This document shows, one piece after another, positions 1 through 5,203 of a DNA stretch of 5,203 bases. The position numbers were made by a program, and so were the translations under genes. The stretch spans positions 1 to 5,203 of the forward strand of contig JAKADD010000218.1 in assembly GCA_021820825.1 (NCBI GenBank), written 5' to 3'. Numbering within the stretch: position 1 is the stretch's first letter; each line of letters opens with the position of its first letter. Source of the stretch: Bacillota bacterium (lineage in GTDB: Bacteria > Bacillota > Bacilli > Alicyclobacillales > SLC66). The notes below the pieces were generated by a model that had not been told where the DNA came from, searched no databases, and saw nothing but the letters and a program-made list of their open reading frames with translations.

Positions 1-158
1 CGTTTCGTGCTGGCAAGCCCTGGTAACAGAAGGGACGTCAAAGATCGAAACGCAGAGTCGCCCACCTGCGAGAGCGGGTTCGAAAACACGCGTTCCTTAC
101 GGCACATGCGGGTGAAACCTGTATATAGTTGCGTAGGGCGTGAGACTTTGAAATATAC

Positions 159-187
159 GGAGGGAGCGCGACGCCCCCTTCATTTTG
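159..187 (+). terminator. Possible rho-independent terminator
   Basis: GGAGGGAGCG (159-168) pairs with CGCCCCCTTC (172-181) around a CGA triloop. This gives nine pairs, one of them G-U, with a single A-C mismatch. The hairpin is followed by ATTTTG, a short and imperfect T tract. The strong GC stem fits an intrinsic terminator on the + strand for whatever is transcribed from the left, but the weak T tract makes it uncertain. It lies well upstream of the miaB promoter, so it would insulate the miaB-mutSL unit rather than attenuate it, unless transcription of that unit begins further upstream. Confidence 0.45.
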
Positions 188-202
188 TGTACAGTCGTCT
201 GC

Positions 203-231
203 GGTGGGTGTGCGCGTCAGTACACGCCGCC
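203..231 (+). repeat. Strong inverted repeat (hairpin)
   Basis: GGTGGGTGTGC (203-213) pairs with GTACACGCCGCC (220-231), giving eleven pairs with a one-base bulge (G226) and two G-U pairs around a six-base GCGTCA loop. No T tract follows on either strand, so it is not a typical terminator. It could be part of a structured RNA or simply a stable stem in intergenic DNA. Its function is unknown. Confidence 0.5.
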
Positions 232-242
232 TGCGGGTGCGA

Positions 243-277
243 GGAGCAGGAGCAGCACAAAGATAATCAAAGATAAT
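243..277. repeat. Two adjoining short tandem duplications
   Basis: GGAGCA occurs twice in tandem (243-248 and 249-254). Three bases later CAAAGATAAT occurs twice in perfect tandem (258-267 and 268-277). Each copy of the second unit contains GATAAT, a one-mismatch sigma-A -10 hexamer, but neither has a recognisable -35 hexamer at 17 bp. They look like slippage-type duplications in unconstrained DNA, or paired binding sites. Confidence 0.6.
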
Positions 278-342
278 TCAGAAAGAACACGGCCCATCTG
301 GTGTAGCCCCCAAAACAGCCCATACGACGCCCCCTTTTGTTC

Positions 343-353
343 GTTGTCACAAC
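343..353. promoter_or_regulatory. Palindrome, possible operator
   Basis: GTTGT and ACAAC form a perfect inverted repeat separated by one base. It lies about 65 bp upstream of the probable miaB -35 hexamer. It matches no regulator consensus that I can name with confidence, so a role in regulation is only suggested by symmetry and position. Confidence 0.25.
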
Positions 354-378
354 CAATACATGCCAGCGTTTAACTGTT

Positions 379-388
379 TGTATATACA
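379..388. promoter_or_regulatory. Palindrome, possible operator
   Basis: TGTATATACA is a perfect 10-bp palindrome centred roughly 60 bp before the predicted miaB transcription start. Its first eight bases also occur at 120-127. It could bind a dimeric regulator, or just be an AT-rich upstream element. No specific regulator is recognised. Confidence 0.25.
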
Positions 389-407
389 GCTGAGGTCGGC
401 CTGCAAA

Positions 408-436
408 TTGCCGCGACTCCACCCTTTGTGTACAAT
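408..436 (+). promoter_or_regulatory. Probable sigma-A promoter for miaB
   Basis: TTGCCG (408-413, four of six matches to TTGACA) and TACAAT (431-436, five of six matches to TATAAT) are separated by exactly 17 bp. This predicts a start near 442-444 and a leader of about 33 bases before miaB. It is the best promoter I can see upstream of the three genes, so it may drive the whole unit. An imperfect inverted repeat (GTCGGC at 395-400 with GCC and GAC at 410-417) overlaps the -35 hexamer. Confidence 0.6.
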
Positions 437-465
437 AGAAACCAGAGCGGATTGGTCATTGAAAC

Positions 466-472
466 GAGGTGA
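466..472 (+). promoter_or_regulatory. miaB ribosome binding site
   Basis: GAGGTGA is a strong match to the Gram-positive Shine-Dalgarno sequence. Its GAGG core is 6 bases before the ATG at 476 and 9 bases before the in-frame ATG at 479. The second methionine codon is therefore an equally or slightly better placed start, and the protein would differ by only one residue. Confidence 0.8.
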
Positions 473-475
473 GTC

Positions 476-1957
476 ATGATGAGTGAAGGCACTGGCGCAC
501 TTGCAGCGAGTATGCTCGCCGTAAGGCGGCCGCTGATAGAAAAGAGCGATACACTCGCCATGGCGGCATCCGTCAGAAGCGATCTTGTGGGCGCCTTTGC
601 GGGTAAACACTATCTCATCCGTACATACGGATGTCAGATGAACGAGCATGACACGGAAGTGATGGCGGGATTGCTGCAGGTGATGGGGTACTCTCCGGCG
701 AGCGATGAGATGGATGCAGACCTGATCCTGTTTAACACGTGCGCAATTCGCGAAAACGCTGAAAACAAGGTGTTTGGGGAAGTGGGACGCGTGCGTCCAT
801 TAAAACAGCGCAATCCGGAACTCTTGATTGGACTGTGTGGGTGTATGGCCCAGGAAAAGGCCGTTCAGGCCAAGGTGACAAAAACGTATCCCTGGATTGA
901 TCTCGTGTTCGGAACGCATAATCTCCACCGTCTCCCTGATCTGATTGACACGGCCAGGGCGAGCCAGGATACTGTGATGGAAGTATGGGACAAGGCGCAG
1001 TATCTGATTGACGACTTGCCAAAGGCGCGCAAAGAGGGTGTGCGCGCCTGGGTGAATATTCAGTATGGATGCAACAAATTTTGTACGTACTGTGTCGTGC
1101 CCTATACGCGTGGACGTGAACGCAGTCGGACACTTTCGAGCATCGTGGAAGAAGTCAGGGTACTGGGCCAGTCGGGATTCAAGGAAGTGACTGTGCTTGG
1201 ACAGAACGTAAATGATTATGGCATTGATCTTGACGGTACGGATTTTGCTGATCTGCTGCGCGCAGTGGGTCGTGTGGATGGGATTGAGCGTGTCCGGTTT
1301 ACAACGTCCAACCCCTGGAACTTTACGGATCGGATGATTGCCGCCATTGCCGAAACGCCGGCGATCTGCGAGCATATCCATTTGCCTGTTCAATCGGGCA
1401 GTGACGCTGTTCTACGCAGAATGAACCGCGGCTACACAAAGGAGTACTATTGGAAAGTTGTGCAAAAGATTCGGGGAGCGATTCCTGGCGTTTCCTTGAG
1501 TACGGATATCATTGTGGGGTTTCCGACGGAGACGGAAGAAGACTTCGCCGAGACGCTCGATTTGGTGCGCGAAGTGCAGTATGACGCCGCCTACACATTT
1601 GTTTATTCGCCCAGACAGGGAACTCCGGCGGCGCGTTTTGAGGACCCAATCGCGTCAGAAGAAAAAAAACTGCGACTGAATCGGCTCATGGACCTGCAAA
1701 ACGGCATTTCACGGACAGCCAACGAGCAACTTGTCGGGCAGACAGTTGAAGTGCTTGTAGAAGGGGTCAGCAGGACGAATGAAAACGTACTCGCCGGGCG
1801 CACCAGGACGAATAAAATCGTGTTGCTAAGGGCGCCCAAGTCGGTGATCCATCAGACTGTGTCCGTACAAATCGATTCGGCGTACACCTGGACGCTGCAC
1901 GGACAGGTGTCCTCGACTCCTGTCGGCAGAGCGGAATCGGCAGAGGAGACAGCCTAG
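476..1957 (+). CDS. miaB: MiaB, tRNA-2-methylthio-N6-dimethylallyladenosine synthase
   Basis: This cytoplasmic radical-SAM methylthiotransferase adds a methylthio group at C2 of i6A37 in tRNAs reading UNN codons, after MiaA has made i6A. The N-terminal MTTase domain spans about residues 45-150, with auxiliary-cluster cysteines C53 (YGCQMN), C89 (NTCAIREN) and C123 (CGCM). The radical-SAM core, roughly 185-415, carries CxxxCxxC as C199, C203 and C206 (GCNKFCTYC), followed by VPYTRGRERSR. Further conserved pieces are LPVQSGS, STDIIVGFP and YSPRQGTPAA. A TRAM RNA-binding domain covers about 417-478. At 493 aa it is close to Bacillus MiaB, including a poorly conserved N-terminal extension of about 45 residues. 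The start is set by the strong ribosome binding site. No frameshift or missing ligand is seen. An A8 tract at 1662-1669 encodes E396-K397-K398. MiaB rather than a paralogue such as MtaB or RimO is indicated by YGCQMNEHDTEVMAG. Confidence 0.97.
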   Translation: MMSEGTGALAASMLAVRRPLIEKSDTLAMAASVRSDLVGAFAGKHYLIRTYGCQMNEHDTEVMAGLLQVMGYSPASDEMDADLILFNTCAIRENAENKVFGEVGRVRPLKQRNPELLIGLCGCMAQEKAVQAKVTKTYPWIDLVFGTHNLHRLPDLIDTARASQDTVMEVWDKAQYLIDDLPKARKEGVRAWVNIQYGCNKFCTYCVVPYTRGRERSRTLSSIVEEVRVLGQSGFKEVTVLGQNVNDYGIDLDGTDFADLLRAVGRVDGIERVRFTTSNPWNFTDRMIAAIAETPAICEHIHLPVQSGSDAVLRRMNRGYTKEYYWKVVQKIRGAIPGVSLSTDIIVGFPTETEEDFAETLDLVREVQYDAAYTFVYSPRQGTPAARFEDPIASEEKKLRLNRLMDLQNGISRTANEQLVGQTVEVLVEGVSRTNENVLAGRTRTNKIVLLRAPKSVIHQTVSVQIDSAYTWTLHGQVSSTPVGRAESAEETA

Positions 1958-1981
1958 CTGAATCGGCGGGAGCCACGATAT

Positions 1982-1991
1982 AGAGGAGAGG
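1982..1991 (+). promoter_or_regulatory. mutS ribosome binding site
   Basis: AGAGGAGAGG contains two overlapping Shine-Dalgarno-like cores: GAGGAG ends 13 bases before the TTG at 2002, and GGAGAGG ends 10 bases before it. No such motif precedes the in-frame ATG codons at 2020 and 2023, which supports the TTG start. The spacing is slightly long, as sometimes seen when a hairpin lies between the site and the start. Confidence 0.65.
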
Positions 1992-1997
1992 CGGCTT

Positions 1998-2012
1998 CGT
2001 TTTGGCAAAACG
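1998..2012 (+). repeat. Perfect hairpin enclosing the mutS start codon
   Basis: CGTTTT (1998-2003) and AAAACG (2007-2012) form a six-pair inverted repeat around a GGC loop. The TTG start codon at 2002-2004 lies across the stem and loop. The stem is AT-rich and short, so it is probably only marginally stable, but its position could modulate initiation. Confidence 0.5.
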
Positions 2013-4536
2013 CACCCCGATGATGGATCAATATCTAGCCATCAAGCAGTCGTATGAAGATGCGCTGCTTTTCTTTCGTCTGGGAGATTTTTACGAGCTT
2101 TTTTTTCACGACGCAGAAGTCGCCAGCGCACTTCTCGAACTCACTCTTACCGGACGCGGCGCGGGGGAGCAGCGCATGCCCATGTGCGGGGTTCCTTACC
2201 ACGCAGCCGACGGGTACATTGCCAGGCTGATCGCGGCGGGTCACAAGGTGGCGGTCTGTGATCAGGTGGAAGATGTACGCGCGGCCAAGGGACTGGTCAG
2301 GCGAGATGTAACGCGTGTCATCACACCGGGAACGGCGTATGATTTCGTTCGCGATGGCCAGGGCAGACCGCTTGTGGCGGCATTTTCATTTTCGGGCAAG
2401 GAGTGGGAGGCGGCTGTTGCAGACGCTCTGACCGGCGATATCTGGATGCGCAGCGCATCGTTCGATACGCTGTGCGGGTGGCTGACGCAGACGGGAGTGG
2501 CAGAGATTGTGGCCAGTCGACTGGCAGACGAAAGCGTGACGGCGCGCTCAAGAGAGTACGCTTTGCGTGCAAAGATCGCGTTCTCATTGTTTGCCGACGA
2601 TCCAACTGCGGCCGTCCAGCCTGACGGTGCGCTCGTTCTGTCGGGTCAGGCGCTGTTGGTTCGCTATCTGGAATATACGGGGAAGCGCACACTCGGCCAC
2701 ATGAAAGATCCTGTGTCCATCCATGAAGACGTCTATGTGACGATGACTCCGGGCGCAATGTCCAGTCTGGAGCTGTTGCGGCCCATCACCGCAGGGAGAA
2801 AGGGCGCAACCGTCTGGGAAACGCTGGATTTTACCCGCAGCAGTTTGGGGAAGCGCTGTCTGAGGGCGATTATTGAGCGTCCGCTCAGAAATCTGGCAGC
2901 CATTCATGAACGTCAGGACGCCATCGCGCAACTGTTGTCCTTGCCGCGTGAGTCTGCAGAAATGCAGATGGAACTGAAAGCTGTGCATGACCTGGAACGG
3001 ATCGTATCACGCATTTCGTTTGGCTCCGTGACGCCTCGTGATCTGCTGCAGTTGGCCCACTCACTGCAGGCGATCGGAAGGATTGAGTCCATCCTCAGCG
3101 TCGCGGAGAAGGCGGAGAAGGCTGGCCGATTGCGTGACATCGCAAGGCGGCTGGACAGGTTTCCAGAGCTGGTCAATGAGATTGTGAGCACTCTTCAGGA
3201 CGATGTTTCCGCCAATGCGCGTGAAGGGCTGCTGCGGCCGGGTGTCAATGAAACGGTGGACCGCCTGCGTGACATCGTGCAGGGGGGACGGTCGCACCTT
3301 GTAGCGCTGGAACAGGCTGAGCGCGCGCGCACGGGCATTAAATCCCTGAAAATCGGATATAATCGCGTGTTTGGCTACTATATCGAAGTTTCGAGCGCCA
3401 ATGTGCATCTTGTTCCGCCGGATTATGAACGCAAGCAGACATTGGCGGGTGCGGAACGCTATGTGACCACGGAATTGCGGCAACGGGAGCAGGAGATCGC
3501 TCACGCGGACGAACAGCTGAAAGAACTGGAATGGAGCATCTTCTCGCAGTTGACGCAGACGGCGGGAACGTACATCCGGGGTCTGCAGGCGTGCGCGGAA
3601 GGGGTGGGCGAGCTTGACGCGCTGCTCAGCCTTGCAGCGGCGGCCAGCCAGCACCGCTATGTACGGCCCACCGTTGACGAGTCGTTGGACCTTGTGATTG
3701 CAGGCGGTCGGCATCCTGTCGTGGAACGGCATGTGGGCGGCGATTTTGTGCCCAATGATTCTGATCTGTCGTGCACAGATCGGCAAATCGCCCTGATCAC
3801 AGGACCCAATATGGCTGGCAAGAGCACCTACATGCGTCAGGTGGCGCTGATTGCGCTGATGGCGCAGATGGGGAGCTATGTGCCTGCGGACTCTGCGCGC
3901 GTGGGCGTCATGGACAGACTGTACACACGGATCGGCGCCTCTGACGATGTGTCGGCGGGGCTCAGCACCTTCATGATGGAGATGACCGAGGCGGCGGAGA
4001 TTCTGCGCGGAGCCACGAATCGCAGTCTGATTGTGCTGGATGAGATCGGGCGCGGCACCGCGACGTACGATGGTATGAGCATCGCCGAATCCATTATCGA
4101 ATACATCCACGAGAGCGTGGGCGCAAGGACGCTGTTTGCCACCCATTATCACGAGTTGACCAATTTGCCGCTGCGGCTGCCGCGCGTATTCAATATTTCT
4201 GTCGCCGTCGCGGAACGGGGTGACGACATCATTTTCCTGCATCGTATTGTGATGCGTCCTGCGGATCGCTCTTACGGCATTCAGGTAGCCCAACTTGCCG
4301 GGCTGCCCACGAGCGTTACACTGCGCGCGAAGCACATCCTGCGGCATCTTGAAACGGGAGGACCCGCGTCATTCGCGCATACCGAGCAGATTGCGGCGGC
4401 TTTTGAAGAATCGACGACGCAGAACTGTGAAGCGTTGTGGACAGAACTGGCGAGTCTGCCGCTCGATGGCTGGACGCCGCGCGACGCGCTTGCGTATCTC
4501 TATGAATTGAAGGCGCGCAGCGAAGAAGGGATGTAG
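2002..4536 (+). CDS. mutS: MutS, DNA mismatch recognition ATPase
   Basis: MutS binds base mispairs and small loops as a dimer, exchanges ADP for ATP, becomes a sliding clamp and recruits MutL. The mismatch-binding domain carries the Phe-x-Glu motif as F30-Y31-E32 in GDFYELF. VEDxxxAKGLVRRDVTRVITPGT follows at 89-111. The connector covers about 125-250; lever and clamp run about 265-560, including FGYYIEVS (457-464). The ATPase domain has Walker A GPNMAGKST (601-609), signature SAGLSTFM (651-658), Walker B LIVLDE (676-681), GRGTATYDG (683-691) and FATHYHEL (712-719). A helix-turn-helix dimer region (SYGIQVAQLAGLP) starts near 757, and the C-terminus ends WTPRDALAYLYELK. The 844-aa length is normal. 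MutS2 is excluded because the mismatch domain is present and no Smr domain is seen. TTG is chosen because homology (T-P-M-x-x-Q-Y) begins at residue 5 and the ribosome binding site lies upstream. A T8 tract encodes L33-F34-F35. Confidence 0.99.
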   Translation: MAKRTPMMDQYLAIKQSYEDALLFFRLGDFYELFFHDAEVASALLELTLTGRGAGEQRMPMCGVPYHAADGYIARLIAAGHKVAVCDQVEDVRAAKGLVRRDVTRVITPGTAYDFVRDGQGRPLVAAFSFSGKEWEAAVADALTGDIWMRSASFDTLCGWLTQTGVAEIVASRLADESVTARSREYALRAKIAFSLFADDPTAAVQPDGALVLSGQALLVRYLEYTGKRTLGHMKDPVSIHEDVYVTMTPGAMSSLELLRPITAGRKGATVWETLDFTRSSLGKRCLRAIIERPLRNLAAIHERQDAIAQLLSLPRESAEMQMELKAVHDLERIVSRISFGSVTPRDLLQLAHSLQAIGRIESILSVAEKAEKAGRLRDIARRLDRFPELVNEIVSTLQDDVSANAREGLLRPGVNETVDRLRDIVQGGRSHLVALEQAERARTGIKSLKIGYNRVFGYYIEVSSANVHLVPPDYERKQTLAGAERYVTTELRQREQEIAHADEQLKELEWSIFSQLTQTAGTYIRGLQACAEGVGELDALLSLAAAASQHRYVRPTVDESLDLVIAGGRHPVVERHVGGDFVPNDSDLSCTDRQIALITGPNMAGKSTYMRQVALIALMAQMGSYVPADSARVGVMDRLYTRIGASDDVSAGLSTFMMEMTEAAEILRGATNRSLIVLDEIGRGTATYDGMSIAESIIEYIHESVGARTLFATHYHELTNLPLRLPRVFNISVAVAERGDDIIFLHRIVMRPADRSYGIQVAQLAGLPTSVTLRAKHILRHLETGGPASFAHTEQIAAAFEESTTQNCEALWTELASLPLDGWTPRDALAYLYELKARSEEGM
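4525..4531 (+). promoter_or_regulatory. mutL ribosome binding site inside mutS
   Basis: GAAGGGA lies in the last codons of mutS, with its AAGGG core ending 9 bases before the ATG at 4540. It favours this ATG over the in-frame ATG at 4546, which would have 15-base spacing. Placement inside mutS suggests coupled or at least co-transcribed expression of the repair pair. Confidence 0.7.
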
Positions 4537-4539
4537 CGT

Positions 4540-5203
4540 ATGGGAATGATTCAGGTGTTGGACACTCTCGTCGCGAATCAGATTGCGGCTGGCGAAGTGG
4601 TGGAACGACCGGCTGCGGCCGTGAAAGAACTCATTGAAAATGCGATCGACGCCGGAGCCACCGACATTCGCGTGCAGACGAGGGAGGGCGGCCTGTCTCT
4701 GATCGATGTGCAGGACAATGGCCACGGTATTGAGGCGGACGATATTGAGCCGGCCTTCTTGCGGCATGCAACAAGCAAGCTGCGCTCTCTCGCGGATTTG
4801 ACGCGCCTTTCGCACTTGGGATTTCGTGGTGAGGCGCTGCCTTCGATAGCGGCGGTGAGCAGGCTGACCCTGCGCACTCGCACGGCAAACGAGGACGCGG
4901 GCACGGAGGTGCAACTGGAGGCGGGCACAGTGCGTGAGCGGCAGCCGGTTGGAAGTTCCCAGGGCACGCGGATCATGGTGCGCGATCTATTTTACAATAC
5001 GCCCGCAAGGCTGAAGTTCGTACGTTCGCTGGCAACAGAAAACTCGCACATCGTCGAGGTCGTGAATCGGGCGGCAATGGCGAGGCCGGACATTGCGTTT
5101 CGCCTGCAAATCGACGATCGTCTGGCGTTGTCGACGCCCGGTGACGGTCTTGCCGTGTCGGTGTACACAGCGATTTATGGCGTTGCAATCGCCAAACAGT
5201 CGT
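4540..5203 (+). CDS. mutL: MutL, mismatch repair GHKL ATPase (N-terminal part; cut by window end)
   Basis: MutL couples mismatch-bound MutS to strand incision and removal. The frame is open from ATG 4540 to the last base, giving 221 complete codons, roughly one third of a usual MutL. The GHKL ATPase motifs are all present: IAAGEVVERP (15-24), KELIENAIDAGA (29-40) with the expected catalytic E30 and magnesium-binding N34, DNGHGI (59-64), HATSK (76-80), GFRGEALPSIAAVS (94-107), and GTRIMVRDLFYNTPARLKF (142-160). The transducer domain begins near residue 205 and is cut. Bacillus-type MutL carries a metal-dependent nicking endonuclease with a DQHAxxERxxYE motif in its C-terminal half, replacing the absent MutH strategy; that region is outside the window, so endonuclease activity cannot be judged. 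The 3-bp gap after mutS implies one transcript. In many bacteria miaA and hfq follow mutL, which would be a reasonable expectation to the right. Confidence 0.97.
   Translation, partial: MGMIQVLDTLVANQIAAGEVVERPAAAVKELIENAIDAGATDIRVQTREGGLSLIDVQDNGHGIEADDIEPAFLRHATSKLRSLADLTRLSHLGFRGEALPSIAAVSRLTLRTRTANEDAGTEVQLEAGTVRERQPVGSSQGTRIMVRDLFYNTPARLKFVRSLATENSHIVEVVNRAAMARPDIAFRLQIDDRLALSTPGDGLAVSVYTAIYGVAIAKQS

Larger units (their letters stand above)
169..336. repeat. 12-bp direct repeat pair
   Basis: CGACGCCCCCTT occurs at 169-180 and again at 325-336, 156 bp apart in the same orientation. Both copies are followed by a T-rich TTTTGT-like stretch. The first copy forms the 3' arm of the terminator-like hairpin at 159-181. 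The second has no complementary G-rich partner close by. Confidence 0.6.
1..475. other. Non-coding region upstream of miaB
   Basis: I find no convincing gene here. One forward frame is open from the left edge to 276, but its translation is rich in Arg, Cys and Ser, resembles no family I know, and runs through a terminator-like hairpin. The stretch holds at least four local inverted repeats between 1 and 231, short direct repeats, a tandem-duplicated patch at 243-277, two palindromes at 343-353 and 379-388, and the probable miaB promoter at 408-436. A neighbouring gene could end inside the first 115 bases: frame 3 gives FRAGKPW then TAA at 24-26, and frame 2 stops at 111-113. Nothing identifies either as a real C-terminus. 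Confidence 0.7.

Noticed and set aside
3..26. Possible C-terminus of an upstream gene (FRAGKPW then TAA)
   Set aside because: Seven codons are too few to identify anything; any frame will reach a stop near a window edge.
1..60. Resemblance to a c-di-GMP-I riboswitch (GGCAA and GGGACG with CAAAG)
   Set aside because: The expected unbroken GGGACGCAAAGCC core is interrupted, the GGC-GCC closing pairs and the second helix are missing, and the downstream order does not match.
75..95. tRNA-like T-loop GGTTCGAAA
   Set aside because: The five bases before the loop do not pair with the five after it, and no acceptor stem or anticodon arm can be built around it.
81..96. LexA (SOS) box-like CGAA and GTTC half-sites
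   Set aside because: Spacing between the half-sites is wrong for the Bacillus CGAAC-N4-GTTCG box, and the outer bases do not match.
1..276. Forward open frame reaching from the left edge to 276
   Set aside because: The translation is low-complexity in Arg, Cys and Ser and resembles no family. The internal GTG at 7 has no visible ribosome binding site, and the frame crosses a terminator-like hairpin and tandem repeats.
800..1393. Reverse-strand open frame opposite miaB
   Set aside because: It overlaps the conserved radical-SAM core of miaB; its translation has no domain and no plausible start context.
1934..1967. GAATCGGC direct repeat at the end of miaB and in the gap before mutS
   Set aside because: An 8-bp repeat 26 bp apart in GC-rich DNA is easily due to chance, and it has no symmetry or link to a known site.
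4049..4075. GRGTATYDG in MutS instead of the commoner GRGTSTYDG
   Set aside because: Ser to Ala here is conservative, and I recall the same form from other Firmicutes MutS proteins. All other ATPase motifs are intact, so loss of function is unlikely.
3061..4347. Long reverse-strand open frame (428 codons) opposite mutS
   Set aside because: It lies wholly inside a fully conserved mutS. The product is rich in His, Arg and Gln as expected from an antisense frame, with no recognisable domain.

Overview
The window carries part of a conserved bacterial housekeeping cluster on the + strand: miaB (tRNA methylthiotransferase), then mutS and mutL (mismatch repair). MutL runs off the right-hand edge. 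MiaB and MutS resemble the Bacillus-type proteins throughout: MiaB has an N-terminal extension before YGCQMN, MutS opens with T-P-M-x-x-Q-Y, and MutL opens with IAAGEVVERP. Shine-Dalgarno sequences are clear and Gram-positive in style. With the moderately high GC content (judged by eye), this points to a member of the Bacillota, class Bacilli, perhaps an Alicyclobacillus-like lineage. The genus is inference only.

Layout. Positions 1-475 contain no gene I can support. They hold several inverted repeats that could fold as RNA, one terminator-like hairpin at 159-187, short direct and tandem repeats, two operator-like palindromes, and a good sigma-A-type promoter (TTGCCG, 17 bp, TACAAT) about 40 bp before miaB. 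miaB spans 476-1957. A 44-bp gap follows, and mutS (2002-4536) starts with TTG. mutL starts 3 bp after the mutS stop at 4540 and is open to the last base. The spacing suggests one transcription unit.

How the genes work together. MutS recognises mispairs and recruits MutL, and the two act as one repair pathway. MiaB completes the ms2i6A37 modification of tRNAs reading U-starting codons, which supports decoding accuracy. All three are therefore fidelity functions, but no direct biochemical link between MiaB and MutSL is implied. In Bacillus subtilis, ricA (ymcA) and cotE lie between miaB and mutS; here they are absent and miaB abuts mutS.

I found no mobile element, CRISPR array, tRNA or rRNA. 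No clearly new system is visible. The points most worth a second look are the structured 1-187 region, the mutS TTG codon inside a small perfect hairpin, and the 8-base homopolymer tracts in mutS and miaB.
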